From: Hespellia sp.
Lineage (GTDB): Bacteria; Bacillota; Clostridia; Lachnospirales; Lachnospiraceae
Reading direction: 5' to 3'
Assembly (NCBI GenBank): GCA_028694105.1
Contig: JAQUUC010000037.1
Coordinates: 1 to 36,491 of the forward strand
DNA: 36,491 bases
The stretch's first letter is position 1; each line of letters starts with the position of its first letter. Position numbers and translations under genes: made by a program. This document shows positions 15,016 to 21,233 of this stretch, in pieces. The notes below the pieces were generated by a model. It made no database searches and had not been told where the DNA came from. It worked only from the letters and a program-made list of their open reading frames with translations.

Positions 15016-15030
15016 TTAATGGCACGCTTC
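15001..15030. terminator. Hairpin spanning both abutting stop codons, possible bidirectional terminator
   Basis: Arms GAAACGCGCCATT (15001-15013) and AATGGCACGCTTC (15018-15030) pair at 11 of 13 positions around a GATT loop that holds the two stop codons. Neither side has a long T run: TTTATAAA follows on the minus side, and nothing T-rich on the plus side. Function as a terminator is therefore only possible. Confidence 0.45.
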
Positions 15031-16080
15031 CTCAATCAGATTGACGATGGTATCAATCGAATTATGCTGGGATGAGGCATCCATTGCCCGGATAAAGGTA
15101 TCGCGCTCGTCATACAGACGCTGCACCTGCTCAAGAAGCGTATCTTTATTCAGCTGCTCTTCTTCCAGAACGAGTGAAAAGCCCTGCTTGGCAAATGAAT
15201 TCGCATTTAAAATCTGATCGCCACGGCTCGCATTTGCGGAAAGTGGAATCAGAAGATTTGGTTTGTGAAGTGCTAACAGCTCACAGATTGCATTTGCACC
15301 GGCTCTGGAAATGACGATGTCCGAGAGTGCGAAAATATCACGAAGTTCGTTCTTGATGTATTCGAACTGAGCGTAGCCGTCAAGGTTCTTTAAGGATTCG
15401 TCCAGTTTGCCCCTGCCACAGAGGTGAACGATGTTGAATGTCTCAAGGAGCGTCGGAAGTGCCTCGCGCACAGCCGTGTTGACAACGACAGAGCCAAGGC
15501 TTCCACCGATGACTAAGATGACCGGTTTGTCTGTGGTAAATCCGCAAAATGCTTTCGCAGCAGATGGTTTGCCGGTTAAGAGTTCCTGACGAATCGGAGA
15601 TCCGGTCAGAATCGCCTTCTCTTTCGGAAGGTTCCCGAGCGTCTCAGGGAAGTTACAACAGACCTTGGTTGCACTCGGAATCGACAGCTTGTTGGCAAGT
15701 CCCGGTGTCATATCGGACTCGTGGATAATGGTAGGAACCTTGTATCTCTTGCCTGCCAGTACGACAGGAACAGAGACGAAACCGCCTTTGGAGAAGATAA
15801 CATCCGGCTTTAATTCGCGGACGAGCTTCTTGGCTTCGGAAAATCCCTTCAGAACACGGAAGGGATCGGTAAAATTCTTAAGGTCGAAATAGCGGCGGAG
15901 TTTACCGGAAGAAATCCCGTGGTAAGGAACACCGAAGGGCTCGATCAGTTCCTTCTCGATGCCGTTATAAGAACCAATATATTGAACATCGTAGCCGAGC
16001 TCCCTGAGCTTAGGCAGCAGCGCGATATTCGGGGTAACGTGTCCGGCGGTACCACCACCGGTTAATATGATTCGTTTCAT
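15016..16080 (-). CDS. murG: UDP-N-acetylglucosamine--N-acetylmuramyl-(pentapeptide) pyrophosphoryl-undecaprenol GlcNAc transferase
   Basis: Adds GlcNAc to lipid I to form lipid II on the inner face of the membrane, the last cytoplasmic step of peptidoglycan synthesis. 354 aa, the normal length. The N-terminal glycine loop GGGTAGHVTPNIAL, the second glycine loop region VIGGSLGS, and the UDP-GlcNAc site SRAGANAICELLALHKPNLLIPL are all intact. GGGAGG lies just upstream of the ATG at 16080 and a good promoter precedes it. It is a stand-alone gene here, not in a dcw cluster, which is common in Lachnospiraceae. It is convergent with the sigma factor gene and shares no spacer with it. Confidence 0.96.
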   Translation of the reverse strand: MKRIILTGGGTAGHVTPNIALLPKLRELGYDVQYIGSYNGIEKELIEPFGVPYHGISSGKLRRYFDLKNFTDPFRVLKGFSEAKKLVRELKPDVIFSKGGFVSVPVVLAGKRYKVPTIIHESDMTPGLANKLSIPSATKVCCNFPETLGNLPKEKAILTGSPIRQELLTGKPSAAKAFCGFTTDKPVILVIGGSLGSVVVNTAVREALPTLLETFNIVHLCGRGKLDESLKNLDGYAQFEYIKNELRDIFALSDIVISRAGANAICELLALHKPNLLIPLSANASRGDQILNANSFAKQGFSLVLEEEQLNKDTLLEQVQRLYDERDTFIRAMDASSQHNSIDTIVNLIEEACH

Positions 16081-16112
16081 ATAAAACCTCCCAATAAATA
16101 ATAACTAATTTA

Positions 16113-16140
16113 ATCTTAAACTGATTTGAGGAAATGTCAA
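16113..16140 (-). promoter_or_regulatory. Promoter of murG
   Basis: Minus strand: TTGACA (16140-16135), 16 nt, TAAGAT (16118-16113). The -35 is perfect and the -10 matches at four positions. A start near 16106 gives a short leader. Confidence 0.6.
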
Positions 16141-16242
16141 GAAAAAGCTTTGCGGCAAAATTCTAAGTGACTGTGTGTGCAGATGAAAGCAGCCGTAAGA
16201 AGTATCAAATGATAAAAAAGTACACAATGAATGAGGTAGGCG

Positions 16243-17025
16243 ATGAAAGAGAACAAAGAAATTTCATTTGTGGATGAAATGAATAAAGAGGCAGATGAGA
16301 TTCTGCATAAACTCGAGGCAGACGAGCGCCTCCGGGATGTCCGCGTCACACCGGAGATGGATGCCCGCATGGAGGCACGCATCCGCGAGCTCGAAGAACA
16401 AGCGGAAAAGGACGATGCGTCCAAGAATAACATCCGCAGATTCCCGAGAAAGAGAAAAATCTGGATTGCACTGGTGGCAGTCTGCGTTTTGCTGCTCGCA
16501 ATCGGAACAACCAGCGTGGGAAGCAAGTCTTATTTGAAGGAAATGTGGGATAAGCGGTTTGGAAATAATGATGTCGATGTGACAAGTGTGGCGGATATGG
16601 AGAGTAGTGAGACTACGGTAGCAGATGAGGCAACTGTGTATCGGGAGATACGTGATAAGTTGGGATTTGATCCCGTGAAGCCAAGAGTATTACCTGAAAA
16701 AATGTATTGTGAAAAGTATGAAATTGATGAAGATACGGGTTTGGCCAGAGTTTTTTATTTTTATCAAGAGCAAGTGATTCAATATGATATATACGAGAGT
16801 AATACAGATTCCTCTTACAGTTATCATCCAACGGATGAGTTAATAGAAACATTTTTGGTTGATAATGGAACACAGAAGATAGAAGTAGAGGAGTATCAAA
16901 TAAATGAAACAAAGCAGAAACGATATTATACTACGTTTGAATATATGGATGTAAAATACCAGCTCAAAGGGATTATGAATCGCGCAGATTTTGAAAAAAT
17001 ATTAAAAAATTTAAAATATTTTTAG
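16243..17025 (+). CDS. DUF4367-type single-pass membrane protein, possible anti-sigma factor
   Basis: 260 aa. A charged cytoplasmic part (1-72) with a coiled-coil-like Glu/Arg-rich stretch is followed by RKRKIWIALVAVCVLLLAIG, one membrane helix (about 75-92). An outer domain ends ...YMDVKYQLKGIMNRADFEKILKNLKYF, the shape of DUF4367 proteins. In Firmicutes these are often encoded directly behind an ECF sigma gene and act like anti-sigma factors. Here the sigma gene is 1.2 kb upstream with murG in between. The first 125 codons look like their neighbours in base use; the rest is visibly more AT-rich (many AAA, ATA, TAT codons). The ATG follows GAGGTAGGCG. The partner role is inferred. Confidence 0.7.
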   Translation: MKENKEISFVDEMNKEADEILHKLEADERLRDVRVTPEMDARMEARIRELEEQAEKDDASKNNIRRFPRKRKIWIALVAVCVLLLAIGTTSVGSKSYLKEMWDKRFGNNDVDVTSVADMESSETTVADEATVYREIRDKLGFDPVKPRVLPEKMYCEKYEIDEDTGLARVFYFYQEQVIQYDIYESNTDSSYSYHPTDELIETFLVDNGTQKIEVEEYQINETKQKRYYTTFEYMDVKYQLKGIMNRADFEKILKNLKYF

Positions 17026-17040
17026 ATTTCGCGTAAGTTT

Positions 17041-17069
17041 TTGCCGACTCAGTTGTTTACTGTTATAGA
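17041..17069 (+). promoter_or_regulatory. Candidate promoter of the DUF6147-like gene
   Basis: TTGCCG (17041-17046), 17 nt, TATAGA (17064-17069). Each hexamer matches at four positions and the spacing is ideal. It lies right after the DUF4367 gene, which has no terminator. Confidence 0.45.
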
Positions 17070-17096
17070 GAGTGAGAAATATATGAGGAGGCAACG

Positions 17097-17588
17097 ATGA
17101 GAAAGAGAATATTATCGGTGTTATGTGCAGTTGTGATGATGATGGGCATTGCAGCAGTATCTACAGTAGAATCTCACGCAGCTGAGGGAGACAGATGCGT
17201 GGATGGTTCTTATCTGACACAAAAAGAGGAATCAACCGGAAGCTACATATCAAAAGCCAGAGGCGTTTATATGATGGGAGGCGACTGCTCTATCAGCAAA
17301 GCCGGCAGACATCGTATCTATGTAACCGGGTCAACAACCGCGAATACGTTTGTTCCGCGAATTGGAGTAACGATGTACGTAGAAGAGTATATTGCAGAGG
17401 ATGATGGATGGTCACAGATTGACTCATGGGATGTGACAGATACAAATAAATATTATATCAGTACATCAAAAAGTATTGTGGTAGATGGTGGGACTTACTA
17501 CCGAGTTTATGCGGATCATCAATGCGCACCATTGGATGATTCCGGCGATGTTGGTTTTTCTATTACCGACGGTATCTGGATCGATTAG
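17097..17588 (+). CDS. Small secreted protein, DUF6147-like
   Basis: 163 aa. A classic signal peptide (KRILSVLCAVVMMMGIAAVS, cut after SHA near residue 28) and a mature part of about 135 residues. The segments DGSYLT, GVYMMGGDCSISKAGRHRI, GSTTAN, YYISTSKSIVV and GGTYYRVYADH agree with my memory of DUF6147, a family of small secreted proteins in Lachnospiraceae. They look like a compact beta-sandwich. Two cysteines (in DRCVDG and GDCSIS) and a third (HQCAP) remain after cleavage. A good AGGAGG is 5 nt before the start. Function is not known. The long hairpin element starts 7 nt after the stop. Confidence 0.7.
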   Translation: MRKRILSVLCAVVMMMGIAAVSTVESHAAEGDRCVDGSYLTQKEESTGSYISKARGVYMMGGDCSISKAGRHRIYVTGSTTANTFVPRIGVTMYVEEYIAEDDGWSQIDSWDVTDTNKYYISTSKSIVVDGGTYYRVYADHQCAPLDDSGDVGFSITDGIWID

Positions 17589-17595
17589 ACCTGTT

Positions 17596-17737
17596 TTCGG
17601 GAATTGTGCCAACCACTGCAGCCAAACAGCGCATTGTAAGGTCACTATTAACTTTTAGATTAAAAGAAACCTGCATGAGAACCACGCCACACGTGAAAGT
17701 CGCTATGTTCGCTGCAGTGGCTGGTACAGTTCCCGAA
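17596..17737 (+). repeat. 142-bp element with 27-bp inverted arms (structured RNA or miniature element)
   Basis: The arms 17596-17622 (starts TTCGGGAATTGTGCC) and 17711-17737 (ends ACAGTTCCCGAA) pair at 24 of 27 positions. Read as plus-strand RNA, two of the three exceptions become G-U pairs, leaving a single A-C mismatch; on the minus strand only one is rescued. The 88-nt loop holds a further perfect hairpin, CTTTTA with TAAAAG around GAT, and no reading frame of note. No T run follows, so it is not a normal terminator. No target-site duplication longer than 2 bp is evident. It could be a stable non-coding RNA, a 3' stabiliser of the upstream mRNA, or a MITE/REP-like element. Confidence 0.75.
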
Positions 17738-17809
17738 TTATGATAGGATTGACATAAATGAAAAGAAAAAAATGAAAGAAAAGTAGAACTCTCAAAAAAT
17801 TGAATATAG

Positions 17810-17843
17810 AAAAAAGCGATCAGGAAATTACTTCCCGGTCGCT
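17810..17843 (-). terminator. Terminator of the TSCPD gene, overlapping its 3' end
   Basis: Minus strand: outer stem AGCGA with TCGCT, inner stem GGGAA with TTTCC around a GTAA loop, a small internal bulge, then six T residues. On the plus strand the same hairpin is followed by TTCTTTTA, so it may work in both directions. Confidence 0.75.
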
Positions 17844-18070
17844 TCTTTTAATGCTTTTGCCAATTGGTCCGGGCAGGAAGTTCCTTTGAATCCGCACTGG
17901 ATTCCTTCCATTCGGCTGATTGCTTCATCGACAGGCATACCTTCGATTAATCGGGCAACACCCTGTGTATTTCCGGCGCATCCGCCAACAAATTCTACGT
18001 TGTGTACTTTATCATCTTCAATATCAAAATGAATCATCTGAGAACAGACACCTTTCGTTTTGAACTGCAT
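17828..18070 (-). CDS. TSCPD domain protein (TIGR03905 type)
   Basis: 80 aa. The protein shows the TSCPD layout: FKTKGVCSQMIHFDIEDD, then VEFVGGCAGNTQGVARLIEG and CGFKGTSCPDQLAKAL, with the T-S-C-P-D motif itself present at the end. Related domains occur at the C-terminus of B12-dependent ribonucleotide reductases, and stand-alone versions such as this are common in Clostridia. The four cysteines could bind metal. No function is established. The start at 18070 is set by AAAGGAGGTG directly upstream; a longer frame to 18130 would begin in the promoter. It is monocistronic, with a promoter and a terminator. Confidence 0.9.
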   Translation of the reverse strand: MQFKTKGVCSQMIHFDIEDDKVHNVEFVGGCAGNTQGVARLIEGMPVDEAISRMEGIQCGFKGTSCPDQLAKALKEATGK

Positions 18071-18109
18071 GAGAACACCTCCTTTGTAATTAGTATATGA
18101 ACTTACGTC

Positions 18110-18138
18110 ATTATAACAAACGTAAATCAAAATGACAA
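18110..18138 (-). promoter_or_regulatory. Sigma-A promoter of the TSCPD gene
   Basis: Minus strand: TTGTCA (18138-18133), 17 nt, perfect TATAAT (18115-18110). A start near 18103 gives a leader of about 33 nt with the ribosome site. Confidence 0.82.
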
Positions 18139-18193
18139 TGCAATCGGCTGAATTTATAAATGGGCCTTAGATCAAAACAGTTGAATTAAGAGG

Positions 18194-18222
18194 TTGAACT
18201 GCGGCGAAATATTGTGTATAGT
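18194..18222 (+). promoter_or_regulatory. Sigma-A promoter of mtnN
   Basis: TTGAAC (18194-18199), 17 nt, TATAGT (18217-18222); five of six match in each. It is divergent from the TSCPD promoter. The leader is about 75 nt. Confidence 0.78.
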
Positions 18223-18302
18223 GATGGTGGAGAAAGAATTGCAGTCCACCCGCCACACACAAACAAATCAATAAAAAATTACACACACGGAGGTACACAT
18301 AG

Positions 18303-18995
18303 ATGATCGGTATTATTGGAGCAATGGACGAAGAGGTTGCAGATTTAAAAGGAGTGATGTTAGTCGAGGAGACAGTAGAACTGGCATCCATGACATTTTT
18401 CAAAGGGATGATAGTAGAGAAGCAGGTTGTAATCGTGCGCAGCGGTATCGGCAAGGTCAACGCGGCGGTATGCGCACAGATTTTAGTAGACAAGTTCGGA
18501 GTTGACATGATCATCAACACCGGAGTTGCAGGTTCACTGAATGCAAAGCTGAATATCGGAGACATGGTTATTTCCACAGATGCGCTGCATCATGATATGG
18601 ACGCGACGAAGTTCGGTGATCCGCTGGGACAGGTGCCGCGGATGGATACGCTGGCATTTCCTGCGGATGAGCGGCTTGTGGGGCTTGCAAAGGACGTGAA
18701 TGAGACGGTGAATCCGGACATTCAGACCTACGTGGGACGTGTGGTCAGCGGGGATCAGTTCATTGCTTCCGCAGAGCAGAAGGAACGCATTGTGAAGCAC
18801 TTCGATGCGTACTGCACCGAGATGGAGGGGGCTGCGATTGCGCAGGTGGCCTATCTGAACCAAGTTTCGTATGTCATCATTCGCGCGATTTCGGACAAAG
18901 CCGACAACAGTGCACAGGAGGATTATCCGGTGTTTGTGAAGAAGGCAATCGAGCATTCAGTAAGGCTTCTCATCGGATTGCTGGCAGTGGTTTAA
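18303..18995 (+). CDS. mtnN: 5'-methylthioadenosine/S-adenosylhomocysteine nucleosidase
   Basis: Removes adenine from methylthioadenosine and S-adenosylhomocysteine in the SAM recycling pathway, and supplies the substrate for LuxS-type reactions. 230 aa, normal length. It opens IGIIGAMDEEVADLK (E11 corresponds to catalytic Glu12 in E. coli), has GSLNAKLNIGDMVIS, then CTEMEGAAIAQVAY with the substrate-binding glutamate and IRAISDKADNSAQEDY with the catalytic aspartate. GGAGGT lies upstream of the ATG. It appears monocistronic, with its own promoter; neither luxS nor a methionine-salvage gene is adjacent. Confidence 0.96.
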   Translation: MIGIIGAMDEEVADLKGVMLVEETVELASMTFFKGMIVEKQVVIVRSGIGKVNAAVCAQILVDKFGVDMIINTGVAGSLNAKLNIGDMVISTDALHHDMDATKFGDPLGQVPRMDTLAFPADERLVGLAKDVNETVNPDIQTYVGRVVSGDQFIASAEQKERIVKHFDAYCTEMEGAAIAQVAYLNQVSYVIIRAISDKADNSAQEDYPVFVKKAIEHSVRLLIGLLAVV

Positions 18996-19081
18996 GGTGG
19001 TTTTAGCCACCTGTTAAGAAGCCCGGAAAATGAAAAAGGTGCGGGAATATAGCATTTTCTGGCGAAATAAGAAGAACGATT

Positions 19082-19139
19082 AAAGGACCGTAATGCCTCG
19101 TTTTCATGTATAATGACAGAAAAACGAAGGAGGTCCTTT
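19082..19139 (+). repeat. Imperfect inverted repeat around the promoter region and ribosome site of the next gene
   Basis: The outer arms AAAGGACC (19082-19089) and GGTCCTTT (19132-19139) are exact, and the inner arms TCGTTTT (19098-19104) and AAAACGA (19121-19127) are also exact. A TATAAT (19109-19114) sits in the loop and AAGGAGG (19127-19133) sits in the downstream arm. RNA begun upstream would hide the ribosome site; RNA begun at the internal TATAAT would not. Confidence 0.55.
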
Positions 19140-19142
19140 TTT

Positions 19143-19862
19143 ATGTTACAGACACTTGCTAACACTAACATTGTTTTTTACCTTATGGTGATCGTCGGAG
19201 TCCTCGCGGTCTTTGCAAAACTGGTCAGCCATATTACATTAAAACGTCTGGTTCGAGCATCCTCGAATATGGCGAAGAGTACACATCGACTGATAAAACT
19301 GGTACGTTCGAAATACGAGCATACCTGCATGATATATGATATTGTGGAAAATGTGGACAGTTTTTTGGAGAAATACATTTACGAATACCGCGTGCTTGGT
19401 CTGCGGATACATACGTGGCGTCAGCTGGAACGTCAGCTGATCTGGTGCGCCGGAATACTGGGGGCGCTGGGTGCATTTGCAGCTTACTCGGTTTCCGGCT
19501 ATTCGGAGGTTGTCTATCAGTATGGTGCCGGCGGGCTGGCGGAGCTGGTATGCCTTTTGGTGCTCTATCAGCTGACGGATGAGGATTACAAAATTGAGAC
19601 GGCAAAGGTTTACATGACCGATTATCTTGAAAATGTGTACTCACACCGTTTTGCGAAGAGCCGGCGGGAACAGAAGGAACAGCTGGATGTGATCAGCCCG
19701 GATATCATTTCCATGACACCGGAGCAGAAAGAACCTCTGGCAATCAATATAGAAGGCAAGCCGAAAAAGATGGTGCACGAGCATGAAAAAGAGAAAGACA
19801 ATGTGCAGCCGGCCCTTAAGGAAGAGGCAATCCGGCAGATCTTGGAAGAATTTTTAGCATAA
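19143..19862 (+). CDS. Membrane protein of unknown function, three predicted helices
   Basis: I do not recognise this 239-aa protein. It has an N-terminal helix (about 9-30, IVFYLMVIVGVLAVFAKLVS), then a basic amphipathic stretch of 65 residues (LKRLVRASSNMAKSTHRLIKLV and on). Two more helices follow (about 99-117 and 124-142), then a long charged, probably helical tail that is cytoplasmic if the middle pair is a hairpin. There are no cysteine clusters and no known enzymatic motif. The ATG at 19143 has AAGGAGG 9 nt upstream; a start at 19113 would lie in the promoter. It is monocistronic, with a strong terminator after the stop. It might be a cell envelope or division-associated scaffold, but that is a guess from shape only. 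Confidence 0.7.
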   Translation: MLQTLANTNIVFYLMVIVGVLAVFAKLVSHITLKRLVRASSNMAKSTHRLIKLVRSKYEHTCMIYDIVENVDSFLEKYIYEYRVLGLRIHTWRQLERQLIWCAGILGALGAFAAYSVSGYSEVVYQYGAGGLAELVCLLVLYQLTDEDYKIETAKVYMTDYLENVYSHRFAKSRREQKEQLDVISPDIISMTPEQKEPLAINIEGKPKKMVHEHEKEKDNVQPALKEEAIRQILEEFLA

Positions 19863-19907
19863 ATAGACATTTCCACAGAAAATGTGAAAAACCAGATGGA
19901 AAATGAT

Positions 19908-19945
19908 AAAAAATCACTGTTTTTTGAAAAAACAGTGATTTTTTT
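19908..19945 (+). terminator. Strong terminator with AT-rich extended stem
   Basis: ATCACTG with CAGTGAT forms the core, extended on both sides by A-T pairs (arms 19908-19925 and 19927-19944), and ends in seven T residues. The A tract before it makes it likely to work on the minus strand as well. Confidence 0.93.
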
Positions 19946-19955
19946 GCTGCCAGAG

Positions 19956-19964
19956 TGGTATAAT
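19956..19964 (+). promoter_or_regulatory. Extended -10 promoter of the fic gene
   Basis: TGG followed by TATAAT (19959-19964). No good -35 is seen, since that position falls in the terminator, so recognition would depend on the extended -10. A start near 19971 leaves a leader of about 20 nt. Confidence 0.55.
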
Positions 19965-19992
19965 ATTCATAAAATGATAGGGAGGAGTGTAT

Positions 19993-21075
19993 ATGGAACC
20001 TTATAAAGCAAAAGAATTACCAATTGAATATAGAATTGATAAGGATATGCTGTGTCTGATCGCAGAGGCAAATGTAAAATATGGCGAATATAAATCGTTA
20101 TTAAATACGCTGGAATTTGATGCAAATTTTTTCTTGGATTCTATCATATTAACCGATAGTTTTAAATCTACACAGATTGAGGGAACACAGATTTCTCAGG
20201 ATGAATTGTACTATCTAAAATATATGGAAAAAACAGATGACAACAGAGAGATTTATAATTTGAAAAAGACAATGGAGTTTGCATATGAAGAGATTCAGAA
20301 TGGAAGAACAATCGGATATGAGCTTGTAAATGAGATGCACCGTATTACATTAGACAGTGTTCGGGGTTCGCAGAAGACTCCGGGGAAAATCAGAACGACC
20401 CAAAACTGGATTGGTCCGCGTGGAGTAGGGATAGACGGGGCAACATTCATTCCGCCGATACCGGAAGAAGTCTACGGTCTGCTGCAGAATCTGTATAGCT
20501 ATATGAATGATGAATTTATCGATCCATTGCTGGTAAATATCGCAATTTCACATGTGCAGTTTGAAACCATTCATGCATACAAGGATGGAAACGGAAGGCT
20601 GGGAAGGGCACTCATTCCAGTTCAGATGGCAGCGCTGGATCATACGAATCCGATTCTGTTCATGTCAGAGATTATTGAATTATATAAACCTTCTTACCAG
20701 CGTAACCTGATGGATTTCCGCCGTGGAAATGTCACCGGATATCTTAAGTTTTTCCTTCAATGTGTGATTGACCAATGTAATAGTTTTATTTATAAAATAG
20801 GAAAAGTAAAAGAAATCTACCGGGAAGATATGGAAACGATTCGGACAATCAAGGGGAATTCGGTCTATCGAATTATGCCGGTTGTTATGAAGCAGATTGT
20901 ATTTACGAAAAAGGAAGTACAGGAATTATCAGGAGTATCGGTCAATGTGGTTTCCAGGGTTATAAACGAGCTGGTAGCATGCAATATTTTAGTTCAGGAT
21001 AGTACAAAACTAAAAAAGGGATATCGATATCAACGGATTTATGAAATCTTTATTGGAAATGAATCATATATGTAA
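19993..21075 (+). CDS. Fic-family protein adenylyltransferase (AMPylator), class II with N-terminal inhibitory motif
   Basis: 360 aa. The Fic motif is H194-A-Y-K-D198-G-N-G-R202-L-G-R205, so the catalytic histidine, metal aspartate and phosphate-binding arginines are present; the usual H-P-F-x opening is H-A-Y-K here. Residues 59-64, STQIEG, fit the inhibitory motif (S/T)xxxE(G/N), with E63 expected to block ATP until relieved. The first 60 residues resemble the Fic N-terminal domain. After about 285 comes a winged-helix-like region (VFTKKEVQELSGVSVNVVSRVINELV), as in many Fic proteins. Targets are unknown. There is no FicA-like antitoxin gene beside it, which fits internal inhibition. The ATG at 19993 is preferred to the GTG at 19987, which overlaps GGAGGAG. 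Confidence 0.93.
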   Translation: MEPYKAKELPIEYRIDKDMLCLIAEANVKYGEYKSLLNTLEFDANFFLDSIILTDSFKSTQIEGTQISQDELYYLKYMEKTDDNREIYNLKKTMEFAYEEIQNGRTIGYELVNEMHRITLDSVRGSQKTPGKIRTTQNWIGPRGVGIDGATFIPPIPEEVYGLLQNLYSYMNDEFIDPLLVNIAISHVQFETIHAYKDGNGRLGRALIPVQMAALDHTNPILFMSEIIELYKPSYQRNLMDFRRGNVTGYLKFFLQCVIDQCNSFIYKIGKVKEIYREDMETIRTIKGNSVYRIMPVVMKQIVFTKKEVQELSGVSVNVVSRVINELVACNILVQDSTKLKKGYRYQRIYEIFIGNESYM

Positions 21076-21093
21076 CAAAATAGCTGATGAAAT

Positions 21094-21122
21094 TTGTATC
21101 CATTAGAAATTTGTTGTATAAT
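21094..21122 (+). promoter_or_regulatory. Sigma-A promoter of glmM and probably the downstream genes
   Basis: TTGTAT (21094-21099), 17 nt, TATAAT (21117-21122). The leader is about 105 nt and contains an 8-codon frame, MKKMIFLH, at 21160-21186 with a weak ribosome site. Confidence 0.8.
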
Positions 21123-21233
21123 GCTGATAGTACTTAATTAAGAAAAGAGTGCAAAAACGATGAAAAAAATGATTTTTTTACATTAGCATCATAGGATAGT
21201 AGAGTGAGGAATCGAATTTTAAGGAGAACAGAT

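Noticed and set aside
17596-17737. The long hairpin considered as an integron attC site.
   Set aside because: The arm ends do not contain the G-T-T-R-R-R-Y and R-Y-Y-Y-A-A-C core sites, and there is no integrase or cassette array.
18995-19012. AGGTGG and CCACCT hairpin after mtnN as a terminator.
   Set aside because: The stem is only 6 bp and there is no T run after it; it may slow polymerase at most.
21160-21186. An 8-codon frame (MKKMIFLH) in the glmM leader that could be a leader peptide.
   Set aside because: The ribosome site is weak, no hairpins for attenuation surround it, and glmM is not known for this type of control.
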